This document shows positions 1 through 7,654 of a stretch of DNA of 12,613 nucleotides, one piece after another. The position numbers and the translations under genes were made by a program. The DNA comes from Bacteroidales bacterium UBA3696 (GTDB lineage: Bacteria > Bacteroidota > Bacteroidia > Bacteroidales > Paludibacteraceae). The stretch lies in NCBI GenBank assembly GCA_002372135.1, contig DFIN01000026.1:1-12613 (forward strand), read 5' to 3'. Below the pieces are notes generated by a model that was not told the DNA's origin, did no database searches, and worked only from the letters and a program-made list of their open reading frames with translations. Numbering within the stretch: the stretch's first letter is position 1; every line of letters begins with the position of its first letter.

Positions 1-2
1 TT

Positions 3-308
3 ACCTTTAAGGAGAATTGCCCCGACTGCCGCAATACGAAGGTAGTGGATATAGCAAGCGAATTGGAAGACTTTGGTTGCCAAGTGGATATATATGACCC
101 ATGGGCATCACCTGAGGTGGTTCGCCGCGAATACGGGAAAGAGTTGATTGCCACCATTGACCCGAACAAACAATACGCCGCCGTCATAGCCTGCGTTAGC
201 CATGACCAGTTCAAGACCTTTGATTTTGCAAAATACAAGAATCAGAATGCCGTAATCTATGACGTAAAGAACTTCGTCGATCGGTCGTTAGTGGATGGTA
301 GATTGTGA
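3..308 (+). CDS. Nucleotide-sugar dehydrogenase, TviB/WbpA type (C-terminal fragment, cut by the window edge)
   Basis: The reading frame is open from base 3 and ends at the TGA at 306-308, so about 101 C-terminal residues are visible. It begins TFKENCPDCRNTKVVDI, the signature that opens the UDP-binding C-terminal domain of UDP-glucose/GDP-mannose dehydrogenases, and continues with the DIYDPWA segment and a C-terminal AVIYDVKN strand. The FKENCPD-RNTKVVDI form is characteristic of the TviB/WbpA branch, which oxidises UDP-GlcNAc or UDP-GalNAc at C6 to the uronic acid with two NAD+, rather than of Ugd. The NAD-binding domain and catalytic Cys lie outside the window, so the exact substrate cannot be judged. 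A GTG at 45 gives an 87-residue open frame, but it lies inside the conserved domain and is not the true start. The gene is followed after 90 bases by ugd, making two sugar-nucleotide dehydrogenases in tandem. Confidence 0.88.
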   Translation, partial: TFKENCPDCRNTKVVDIASELEDFGCQVDIYDPWASPEVVRREYGKELIATIDPNKQYAAVIACVSHDQFKTFDFAKYKNQNAVIYDVKNFVDRSLVDGRL

Positions 309-398
309 TTCTATCTATATATTACCAAGCAAGATAAGCGAATCAATGAACCGAAAGCACAAGTAGAAAACAATTTTAACTTGAGATATAAACGAATT

Positions 399-1661
399 AT
401 GGCAAAGATAGCAGTAGCAGGGACGGGTTATGTAGGGCTGTCAATGGCAACGCTGTTGGCGCAACATAACCATGTAGTAGCCGTGGATATCGTTCCCGAA
501 CGGGTGGATAAAATCAATCGTGGCGAATCGACCATACAGGACGATTATATCGAGCGTTACCTGTCGGGGCATGATGCCGATGGCAACCCCGTATCGTTGG
601 ATTTGACCGCCACGATGGACGGCGATAGCGCCTACGCACAAGCCGAATGGGTCATAATAGCCGCGCCTACCAACTACGACCCGCAGAAGAACTATTTTGA
701 CACGTCTGCCGTGGAGTCGGTTATTGAGCAAGTAATGCGCGTGAATAAGGATGCTGTTATGGTGATTAAATCAACTATCCCTGTTGGCTTTACGGAAGGT
801 ATTCGCCGCCGCACGGGCTGCAAAAACATCCTTTTTTCGCCGGAGTTCCTTCGCGAAAGCAAGGCTTTATATGACAACCTTTATCCCTCACGCATCATTG
901 TGGGCACCGACATGCAAGATGCCGGTTTGAAGGCTGCCGCACAGCAGTTTGCCGCAATGCTGCAAGAAGGAGCCATCAAAGAGCAAGTCCCTACCCTCTT
1001 TATGGGTTATACGGAAGCGGAGGCTGTCAAACTATTTGCCAACACCTATTTGGCTCTGCGGGTCAGTTACTTTAACGAATTAGACACGTATGCCGAGATG
1101 AAAGGTCTCAACACACAGGCTATCATAGAAGGTGTATGTTTGGATCCGCGAATCGGTCAGCACTATAATAATCCATCGTTCGGCTACGGCGGCTACTGCT
1201 TGCCTAAAGACACGAAGCAACTGCTTGCCAATTACCAAGATGTGCCGGAGAACTTAATAGGAGCCATTGTAGAAAGCAACCGCACGCGCAAAGACTTTAT
1301 AGCCGACCGCGTGTTGAGCAAAGCCGGTTACTACGACTACTCGGACGATAACGGTTGGAGTAGCGGCAAAGAGAAAGAGTGCATCATAGGTGTCTATCGG
1401 CTGACGATGAAATCTCATTCGGACAATTTCCGCCAGTCGTCCATCCAAGGCATTATGAAACGAATCAAAGCCAAGGGTGCCAAAGTGATTATTTACGAAC
1501 CCACCCTACCGAATGGAACAACCTTCTTCGGTAGTGTGGTGGTGAATGACTTGGAGCAATTCAAGCAGCAGTCGCAAGCCATCATTGCCAACCGATACGA
1601 CAAGACGTTGGACGACGTACAAGATAAGGTTTATACGCGTGATATTTTTCAGAGAGATTAA
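399..1661 (+). CDS. ugd: UDP-glucose 6-dehydrogenase
   Basis: This cytoplasmic enzyme oxidises UDP-glucose to UDP-glucuronate with two NAD+. Counting 420 residues from the ATG at 399, the Rossmann motif GTGYVGL is at about 8-14, followed by a first acidic strand end (VVAVD). FSPEFLRE, which holds the catalytic-loop glutamate, is at about 146-153. The central helix AVKLFANTYLALRVSYFNE contains the conserved Lys near 211, and GYGGYCLPKD carries the nucleophilic Cys near 267. The C-terminal UDP-binding domain ends with KVYTRDIFQRD, typical of this family. A TTG at 381 would add six residues, but the ATG at 399 puts the Rossmann strand (MAKIAVAG) at the normal distance from the N-terminus, so I prefer it. 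Length is normal for the short Ugd class. The stop is only five bases before the next gene. Its product probably feeds the epimerase at 3040-4137. All key residues appear intact. Confidence 0.95.
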   Translation: MAKIAVAGTGYVGLSMATLLAQHNHVVAVDIVPERVDKINRGESTIQDDYIERYLSGHDADGNPVSLDLTATMDGDSAYAQAEWVIIAAPTNYDPQKNYFDTSAVESVIEQVMRVNKDAVMVIKSTIPVGFTEGIRRRTGCKNILFSPEFLRESKALYDNLYPSRIIVGTDMQDAGLKAAAQQFAAMLQEGAIKEQVPTLFMGYTEAEAVKLFANTYLALRVSYFNELDTYAEMKGLNTQAIIEGVCLDPRIGQHYNNPSFGYGGYCLPKDTKQLLANYQDVPENLIGAIVESNRTRKDFIADRVLSKAGYYDYSDDNGWSSGKEKECIIGVYRLTMKSHSDNFRQSSIQGIMKRIKAKGAKVIIYEPTLPNGTTFFGSVVVNDLEQFKQQSQAIIANRYDKTLDDVQDKVYTRDIFQRD

Positions 1662-1666
1662 GCGAT

Positions 1667-3043
1667 TTGGCGCAAGGTGTAGAACATATAGGTAAGCGGG
1701 ATGTAGCATGGTCGTATGCGGCTACTTTTTTCCTGATAGGAGCCGGACTGCTGTTGCTGCCTTTCATTCTTCGTCAGATGTCGGCTGAGGCGGTAGGGAT
1801 ATGGAACATATTCCAGACGATTACCATGCTTGTTTCGATGTTGGATTTTGGTTTTCAGCCGTCTTTTTCCCGCAATATAAGCTATATTTTCAGTGGGGTA
1901 CGCCGTTTGCGCAAGGAAGGTGTGGAGTCTGTCAATCATACACAGTCGGACGGATTGCCGGTAGCCATTGACTATGGTTTGTTAAAAGGCACACTCAAAG
2001 TGATGCGCCGTTTCTACCGATGGGTAGCGTTGGCGGCTTTTGTGCTGTTGGCCACAGCCGGAACGGCCTACTTCGTCTATATACTTCGCAAGTATTCGGG
2101 CGACCGAACGGATGCCATCGTTGCTTGGGCGTTGCTCATTTCTATCAACTGCTACAACCTCTATACGCTCTATTACGATGCGTTGTTGGTGGGCAAGGGG
2201 TATATACGGCGCAGCAAGCAAATCACCATCATCGGTCAAGGCGTGTATCTGCTCTTGGCGGTAGGTCTTATCTACGCCGGATTAGGGTTGAGCGCGATTG
2301 TGGCGGCGCAGTTGGTATCCATCATCATACGCCGCGTGCTGTCCTACCGTGTATTCTATACCCGCGAACTGAAAGAGTCGCTATCGCAAGCCCAAGAAGG
2401 AGATACCGATGCCATCATACGGGCTATCTATCCCAATGCCATAAAGGTTGGATTGACTCACTTGGGTAACTTTGCCGTCAGCAAGTCTGCCACCTTGATA
2501 GGGGCTATCTATCTGAGTTTGGAAGATATGGCTTGCTATGGTCTTACGCTGCAAGTGTTAGAGATATTGTGCAACCTGTCGAATGTGCCGTATAAGTCGT
2601 TTGTACCCAAACTGGCTCAATGCCGCGCCGAAAAAGATATACGAGGCCTTCGTCGCTACTACCTCATCAACGAATTGAGTTTGCTGCTCGTATATAGTAT
2701 AGGCGGAGTGATATGCGTAGCATGGGGCAATGCTATTCTCCAATGGATTGACAGTCAGACTCTCTTTTTGCCGGCCGCTATGTTTACGACCTTGATTGTG
2801 ATCCATTTCTTGGAAGAGAACCATGCTTCGGCTGCCGGATTCATTATGGCGGATAATAAGATACCGATATTTATTCCCTCGCTCATCAGCGGTGCGGCTA
2901 CTATTGTGTTGTTATGGCTCTTCTTGGATATATTGGGTTGGGGTATATGGGGTATGATTTTAGCACCCGGGATAGCGCAATTAGCCTATCAGAATTGGCG
3001 TTGGCCATCTATGTTAATCAAAGAACTTTGGTTTGATGTATGA
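1667..3043 (+). CDS. Polysaccharide flippase-like membrane protein (MOP superfamily, first of two)
   Basis: This is a 458-residue multi-spanning membrane protein of the oligosaccharide flippase (Wzx-like, MOP/MATE superfamily) class, expected to translocate undecaprenyl-linked glycan across the inner membrane. The N-terminus has a hydrophobic segment (about 13-35) followed by LPFILR, a second segment at 42-63, and then GFQPSFSRNISYIFSG at about 62-77, a motif I associate with the 'O-unit flippase-like' branch. Further hydrophobic stretches are near 119-140, 150-170 and 185-220, and several lie in the C-terminal third. The start is inferred as TTG at 1667: an in-frame TGA at 1640-1642 limits extension, and the first in-frame ATG would remove the whole first membrane segment. 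It lies 5 bases after ugd, and its stop overlaps the epimerase start in an ATGA. A second, different flippase lies at 4147-5424, so which one serves this glycan is open. Confidence 0.85.
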   Translation: MAQGVEHIGKRDVAWSYAATFFLIGAGLLLLPFILRQMSAEAVGIWNIFQTITMLVSMLDFGFQPSFSRNISYIFSGVRRLRKEGVESVNHTQSDGLPVAIDYGLLKGTLKVMRRFYRWVALAAFVLLATAGTAYFVYILRKYSGDRTDAIVAWALLISINCYNLYTLYYDALLVGKGYIRRSKQITIIGQGVYLLLAVGLIYAGLGLSAIVAAQLVSIIIRRVLSYRVFYTRELKESLSQAQEGDTDAIIRAIYPNAIKVGLTHLGNFAVSKSATLIGAIYLSLEDMACYGLTLQVLEILCNLSNVPYKSFVPKLAQCRAEKDIRGLRRYYLINELSLLLVYSIGGVICVAWGNAILQWIDSQTLFLPAAMFTTLIVIHFLEENHASAAGFIMADNKIPIFIPSLISGAATIVLLWLFLDILGWGIWGMILAPGIAQLAYQNWRWPSMLIKELWFDV

Positions 3044-4137
3044 AAATTGAAATTGAGAATTCTACGGTTTTGCTAACCGGTGTAGCCGGTTTTATCGGCG
3101 CCAATCTGGCAATGCGCCTATTGCACGACACCAATAAGATACACATCGTGGGTATTGACAATCTGAACGATTACTACTCAGCCGAACTAAAACAATATCG
3201 CTTGTCAGAGATTGAGCGTTTGGTTGCCGCTCGCCGAGAAGCCGGCAGCGATGTAGAGTTTACTTTCTTGCGAGGCAATATAGCCGACCGTCCTTGGGTA
3301 GAAGGGTTATTTACCGACTACCGTTTTGACTTGGTTATCAATTTGGCAGCTCAAGCGGGGGTACGCTATTCGATAACGAATCCAGACGCGTATATTGAGT
3401 CCAATATACTCGGTTTCTACAACATATTGGAAGCTTGTCGCCATTCATACGACAACGGTCAGAAAGGGGTACAGCACTTGGTATATGCTTCAAGCAGTTC
3501 GGTATATGGCAACAACGAGAAAGTGCCCTACTCCACCGATGACCGCGTGGACAATCCCATATCGCTATATGCTGCAACGAAGAAGTCGAACGAACTGTTT
3601 GCTCATACTTATTCCAAACTATATGACCTTCCAAGTACGGGTTTGCGATTCTTCACGGTCTATGGTCCGGCAGGGCGACCCGATATGGCGTATTTCGGAT
3701 TTACGAACAAGTTGCTAAAGGGCGAAACCATAGATATTTTTAACCATGGGAAGTGCTTGCGTGATTTCACCTATATAGACGATATAGTGGAAGGTATTGT
3801 ACGCATTATGCAACACGCGCCGGAGCGCAAGAAAGGTGCTGACGGTCTGCCGATAGCCCCTTATGCGGTGTATAATATCGGCAACTCGAAGCCGGAAAAC
3901 TTGTTGGAGTTTGTGCATATATTGACCGAAGAGTTGCAGCAAGCCGAGGTCTTACCGGCTGATTTTGATATAGATAAACATATCCGCTTAGTACCCATGC
4001 AAGCGGGTGATGTGGTTACCACGTATGCCGATACCAAGCCTTTGGAACGCGACTTTGGTTTTCGTCCCCACACCTCATTGCGCGAAGGGCTGCGCCGCTT
4101 TGCGCAGTGGTATAGTCAATACTACTTGCAACACTAA
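3040..4137 (+). CDS. NAD-dependent epimerase, probable UDP-glucuronate 4-epimerase (GAE/CapI-like)
   Basis: This 365-residue extended short-chain dehydrogenase/reductase most likely interconverts UDP-glucuronate and UDP-galacturonate with bound NAD+. The Rossmann glycine motif GVAGFIG is at about 14-20, with the acidic end of the second strand at GIDNLNDYY (38-46). NLAAQAGVRYS follows at 101-111, then the Ser-rich catalytic strand YASSSSVYG at 149-157. The catalytic Tyr and Lys are in YAATKK (Y177, K181). RFFTVYGPAGRPDMA (203-217) is the substrate-binding loop typical of UDP-glucuronate 4-epimerases; the GalE and dTDP-glucose dehydratase families differ here. Length fits the family. The ATG overlaps the preceding flippase stop by four bases, suggesting translational coupling. 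The association with ugd, which makes its expected substrate, supports the assignment; UDP-glucose 4-epimerase activity is the main alternative. Confidence 0.88.
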   Translation: MKIEIENSTVLLTGVAGFIGANLAMRLLHDTNKIHIVGIDNLNDYYSAELKQYRLSEIERLVAARREAGSDVEFTFLRGNIADRPWVEGLFTDYRFDLVINLAAQAGVRYSITNPDAYIESNILGFYNILEACRHSYDNGQKGVQHLVYASSSSVYGNNEKVPYSTDDRVDNPISLYAATKKSNELFAHTYSKLYDLPSTGLRFFTVYGPAGRPDMAYFGFTNKLLKGETIDIFNHGKCLRDFTYIDDIVEGIVRIMQHAPERKKGADGLPIAPYAVYNIGNSKPENLLEFVHILTEELQQAEVLPADFDIDKHIRLVPMQAGDVVTTYADTKPLERDFGFRPHTSLREGLRRFAQWYSQYYLQH

Positions 4138-4146
4138 AACATTATC

Positions 4147-5424
4147 GTGCTTCACAGACTGAACATATCCGCTTTTCGCGAACGATATAAGACGCTGATT
4201 GAGAATCTGTCGTACATAACGATTCTGCAGGTCTTCCTATTGTTAGCACCGCTGATTACTTATCCGTATCTGACTCGTGTGTTGGGGAAAGAGATGTACG
4301 GCATCGTTTTGACCGCTCAAATGCTTGCCACCTATTTTGCCATGCTCATTGATTTCGGTTCAAATAGTGTGTGTGCCAAACATATATCGCTAAACAGGGA
4401 TAACAAGAGCAAGTTGTCAGAAATCGTTTGCTCCGTATTTTATACTCGATTAGGTATTTGGATTATCGGTTTGCTGATTTATACGGCTATTATTCTGATT
4501 GTACCTACCTACCGTGCTCATTGGGTGTTGTTCTTACTAACCTACGGAATGACGACCAACGAATTGTTCTTTCCCCAATACTTCTATCAAGGAATGGAAC
4601 AAATGAAATTTACTTCGCTAACCAATGTCATGATTAAAGGTCTGTTTATAGCCGCCATCTTTTTGGTAGTTCATTCGCCGGACGATTACATCTGGATACC
4701 GGTATTTTATTCGTTAGGCTATACTTTGTCCGGTATATTTGCATTTTGGTATATATTTCACTATTTGCATATCCCCTTCTCCAAACCCGATATAAGTGCC
4801 ATTCGCTTCTACATAAAGGACTCATTTGCTGTGTTTGCGACGGATGTAATATGTTCTATCAAAGACAAAATCAACTACTTGTTGGTAGGCTCATGCGTAG
4901 GTATGGAGAGTGTGGTGATATACGACTTGTCCACCAAGTTTAACAACATTTTGCAGCAACCTATCCAAATCATCCGCACCGTTATTTTTCCTCGCGCCGC
5001 CCGTTCGAGGAATATACGAAAAATAGGATATGTGATGGCAGGTATGTTTTGTTTTACAACGCTGTTAGTCATTCTCCTTAATGTATTTATGCCTGCTATT
5101 GTAACCTTCTTCTTGCACGACGAAAATACAGACTTGCTACCTATTCGTCTGTTTTCGTTGGCACCCGTTATATTGTCGGTAAGCATGATTATTTCGTCCG
5201 ATATTTTTATTGCATTGGGATATAACCGCTATGTTTTTTACAGCATATTAGTAACAACGGCAGCCTACTTGCTTACTCTTATGATATTACTGCTAACGGG
5301 TTATCTTCATTCCATATACAGTTTTGTAGGTATGGCACTGATAGCCTATTGTGTAGAATTGATTTATCGTCTCATAACCGTTCGCCGGTTGGTAAAAAAG
5401 GAGATGGAGCGTTCCAAAATTTGA
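4147..5424 (+). CDS. wzx: Wzx-type oligosaccharide flippase (second of two)
   Basis: This 425-residue integral membrane protein belongs to the polysaccharide biosynthesis/RfbX family and would flip undecaprenyl-pyrophosphate-linked repeat units to the periplasm. Family features are an N-terminal hydrophobic segment leading into ITYPYLTRVLGKEMYG (37-52), the DFGSN segment near 69-73 followed by AKHIS, and FFPQYFYQGMEQMKF (141-155), matching the family's 'Q-phe-phe-Q-G-glu-x-met' region. Many hydrophobic segments follow to the C-terminus, which ends in a basic tail. The start is a GTG at 4147: an in-frame TAA (the epimerase stop, 4135-4137) lies four codons upstream and the first in-frame ATG is about 50 codons in, past the first membrane segment. 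The gene is in the same frame as the epimerase but separated by that stop. Only one base separates it from the EpsG-type polymerase, the classical wzx-wzy pairing, so it is the better candidate for the main flippase. Confidence 0.9.
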   Translation: MLHRLNISAFRERYKTLIENLSYITILQVFLLLAPLITYPYLTRVLGKEMYGIVLTAQMLATYFAMLIDFGSNSVCAKHISLNRDNKSKLSEIVCSVFYTRLGIWIIGLLIYTAIILIVPTYRAHWVLFLLTYGMTTNELFFPQYFYQGMEQMKFTSLTNVMIKGLFIAAIFLVVHSPDDYIWIPVFYSLGYTLSGIFAFWYIFHYLHIPFSKPDISAIRFYIKDSFAVFATDVICSIKDKINYLLVGSCVGMESVVIYDLSTKFNNILQQPIQIIRTVIFPRAARSRNIRKIGYVMAGMFCFTTLLVILLNVFMPAIVTFFLHDENTDLLPIRLFSLAPVILSVSMIISSDIFIALGYNRYVFYSILVTTAAYLLTLMILLLTGYLHSIYSFVGMALIAYCVELIYRLITVRRLVKKEMERSKI

Positions 5425-5425
5425 T

Positions 5426-6538
5426 ATGTTCAGTATAGAGGCCACATACTACCTATTTAATGCACTGGTAATCATAGTGCCTGTACTTTGTTGGATAGCA
5501 TCCCGTACAGGAATGAAGTTTTTTTGCCGTCTTGGCTACCTGCTATTGGCTTTTGTGGCAGTTATCCGCTACGATATAGGAGCGGATTATAATGCATACG
5601 TGGCTAAATTCGATTCGATGGCAGAGGAGATATCCTCGCATACCGTTCTGCTGAGCGATTTGATATACGATGAACCTTTTTCGTATCTTTTATCCTTTTG
5701 TTTTCAACATTGCGCTCATCCCAGTACATGGGTGATTGGTGCTTATTTCCTGCTGACCTTGCTGTTTATCTACCTTGCATTGGAACGATACAAGGCGCAT
5801 GCGTTGGGGCTGCTCGTATTTATTGTTTCTTACGTCTATTTTGATACATGGGATTGGATTCGTCAGGCACTGTCTATGGCCATTTTCTTATATGCCATTC
5901 GCCACATCGAAGATGAGCGTTTTGTTCGTTACCTAATCTGTATCGGATTGGCAGCCGCTGCACATTATTCGGCACTCATTTTGTTACCTTTCTACTTTGT
6001 TCGTTATATCCGTTTATCGCCCAAGACATGCGCACTGACTGCCCTTATTTTTTTGCTTGTTGTTGTGCCTTTCTCGGATACGATTCGCAACATACTATTC
6101 CGCATTGTCCCCTACTACTCCCAACTATACGCCGATACAGCCTATTCCGAGCAAGGTGGAAACACATCAACCACTTTCTACCTAAGTACACTGGTTTTAA
6201 TTCTTACCATCTATATGAGCGACTCTAAGCACAGTGCTCTCACCCTATTGCTCACCATCGGCGTACTGTTCAAGATCGTGGCAATGGGTAATCTGAACAT
6301 CAGCCGTGTGGCTTGGTACTTTACCGCCACAGAGATGATTTTGGCATCCACAATATGGCATGAATCGACCTATAAGATTCGCCGAATAGGCATTATCGGT
6401 ATTATGTTCGTTCACTTCGTACTACTTAATTTCGTTTTCATTCCTAATCGGTTTCGTTGGGTCGTACCTTACGAAACGATATTTTCGACGGAATATGAGC
6501 AACAGGTATTTCGTTCGCGTGACTGGCTTAAAGAATAA
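5426..6538 (+). CDS. wzy: EpsG-family membrane protein, probable Wzy-type polysaccharide polymerase
   Basis: This 370-residue, strongly hydrophobic protein has the hallmark of the EpsG/Wzy polymerase-like family: after two N-terminal membrane segments comes VIRYDIGADYNAYV (46-59). A large loop is followed by TWDWIRQALSMAIFLYAIRHI (about 141-161), the region with the conserved Arg-Gln at the start of a membrane helix. About ten hydrophobic segments are visible. In the Wzx/Wzy pathway such a protein joins lipid-linked repeat units in the periplasmic leaflet. The ATG begins one base after the wzx stop, consistent with co-translation, and the next gene follows after 18 bases. Polymerases diverge greatly in sequence, so this is a family and context call; which linkage it forms cannot be told from sequence. 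Confidence 0.83.
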   Translation: MFSIEATYYLFNALVIIVPVLCWIASRTGMKFFCRLGYLLLAFVAVIRYDIGADYNAYVAKFDSMAEEISSHTVLLSDLIYDEPFSYLLSFCFQHCAHPSTWVIGAYFLLTLLFIYLALERYKAHALGLLVFIVSYVYFDTWDWIRQALSMAIFLYAIRHIEDERFVRYLICIGLAAAAHYSALILLPFYFVRYIRLSPKTCALTALIFLLVVVPFSDTIRNILFRIVPYYSQLYADTAYSEQGGNTSTTFYLSTLVLILTIYMSDSKHSALTLLLTIGVLFKIVAMGNLNISRVAWYFTATEMILASTIWHESTYKIRRIGIIGIMFVHFVLLNFVFIPNRFRWVVPYETIFSTEYEQQVFRSRDWLKE

Positions 6539-6556
6539 CTTAACATTGAATCTACA

Positions 6557-7654
6557 ATGAAAATAATACATTTCACATTAGGATTAGGCGGGGGCGGAAG
6601 AGAACGCAGAATGATACAATTGATACGAGGTTTGTATCAGAGTTGCGATTGTGAACAGATGATTGTTACATTAGACGAACATTGCGACTACCCGGAACTA
6701 TGGGAGACACCCGTAAAAGTCAAGAAAGTAGATTATCGTCCAAGAAAGACTTTCAAATCACAGATGGAAACAATTATCCGTGAATTCAAACCGGATATTC
6801 TACATTCTTGGGTGGGTAGTCGCCAGGATTTAATTTTATTTCCCCTATTAAAAACAAAATATCATTTCAAATACATAGTAGGACATTTGGCGGATTGCAT
6901 ACCCTTACATGGTCTGACATACTTATGTAGCCTATTTTCATATAGGGCAGCCGACGCTATCGTCAGCAACTCACAAGCCGGTTTATATGCAAAGAAGGCT
7001 ATATCAGATAAAAGCCATGTAATTCATAACGGGTTTGATTTCAAGAGATTAAAAACCGGCATTGACCTTTCAAAGAAGCGTCAGGAACTAAACATACCTG
7101 AAGAAGCCTTTGTAGTTTGTATGTGTGCCAGATTTCATAAATCCAAGGATTGGAAATCTTTCGTCGAGTTGGCAAAATTGGCGCAGCAAGAAGACTCAAA
7201 TATGCTTTTTCTTGCCATTGGAAACGGAGAGACAATGATTGACTACAAAACATTAGCACAAGATTACGGTTTGCACAATTTACATTTTTTAGGAAGGAGA
7301 ACAGATGTAGAGGAGATTCTTCAAATGTCCGATGCAAGTATTTTATTTACCAATAGTGCATTACATTCTGAAGGTATTTCCAACTCATTGATGGAGGCGA
7401 TGGCTGCCGGATTACCCACCATTGCTACAAACGGAGGAGGAACTCCCGAACTAATCACAAATAGAGTAAACGGTTTTTTAATAATGGATGGTGCATATAT
7501 TCAGGCATTGGATATTTTGAAGGAGTTGCAATCCAATCGTAATCTTTATCAAAAGATAGGACAGGCGGCTCAAAAAAACATTCAGAACAATTTCTCCTTG
7601 TCGCTTATGACCAAGCAATATGTTGATTTATATTCCGATTTACTCAAGAGATGA
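6557..7654 (+). CDS. Glycosyltransferase family 4, GGGGRERR-type
   Basis: This 365-residue GT-B fold transferase has the N-terminal loop LGLGGGGRERRMIQL (8-22), equivalent to the usual GGAER loop. VSNSQAGLYAKK and VIHNGFD at the domain junction (about 136-161) are typical of GT4 enzymes. The C-terminal donor-binding domain has FLGRRTDVEEILQMSDA (244-260) and the EX7E pair in SEGISNSLMEAMAAGLP (Glu272, Glu280), then GGGTPELI. GT4 enzymes are retaining, so an alpha linkage would be expected from a UDP-alpha-sugar donor; donor and acceptor are unknown. It is probably a peripheral inner-membrane protein acting on lipid-linked intermediates. Its 3' end overlaps the next gene by the ATGA at 7651-7654. 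The DNA is markedly AT-rich: hand counts of single 60-base rows at 6841, 7201 and 7321 give 32-37% G+C. Arginine is often AGA or AGG (as in the codons for RR near 247), unlike the CGN-rich flanking genes. Confidence 0.9.
   Translation: MKIIHFTLGLGGGGRERRMIQLIRGLYQSCDCEQMIVTLDEHCDYPELWETPVKVKKVDYRPRKTFKSQMETIIREFKPDILHSWVGSRQDLILFPLLKTKYHFKYIVGHLADCIPLHGLTYLCSLFSYRAADAIVSNSQAGLYAKKAISDKSHVIHNGFDFKRLKTGIDLSKKRQELNIPEEAFVVCMCARFHKSKDWKSFVELAKLAQQEDSNMLFLAIGNGETMIDYKTLAQDYGLHNLHFLGRRTDVEEILQMSDASILFTNSALHSEGISNSLMEAMAAGLPTIATNGGGTPELITNRVNGFLIMDGAYIQALDILKELQSNRNLYQKIGQAAQKNIQNNFSLSLMTKQYVDLYSDLLKR

Noticed and set aside
307..344. Imperfect inverted repeat (GATTC-TATCT ... AGATA-agc-GAATC) after the first dehydrogenase
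   Set aside because: Two 5-bp stems separated by a 3-base bulge around a 15-base loop, AT-rich and with no T tract. Too weak for a terminator and easily due to chance.
1663..1672. The 10-mer CGATTTGGCG before the first flippase recurs at 11045-11054 in the gap before the PNPT gene
   Set aside because: A single 10-base match in 12.6 kb with no shared flanking sequence or equivalent position is within chance, so I do not call it a repeat or site.
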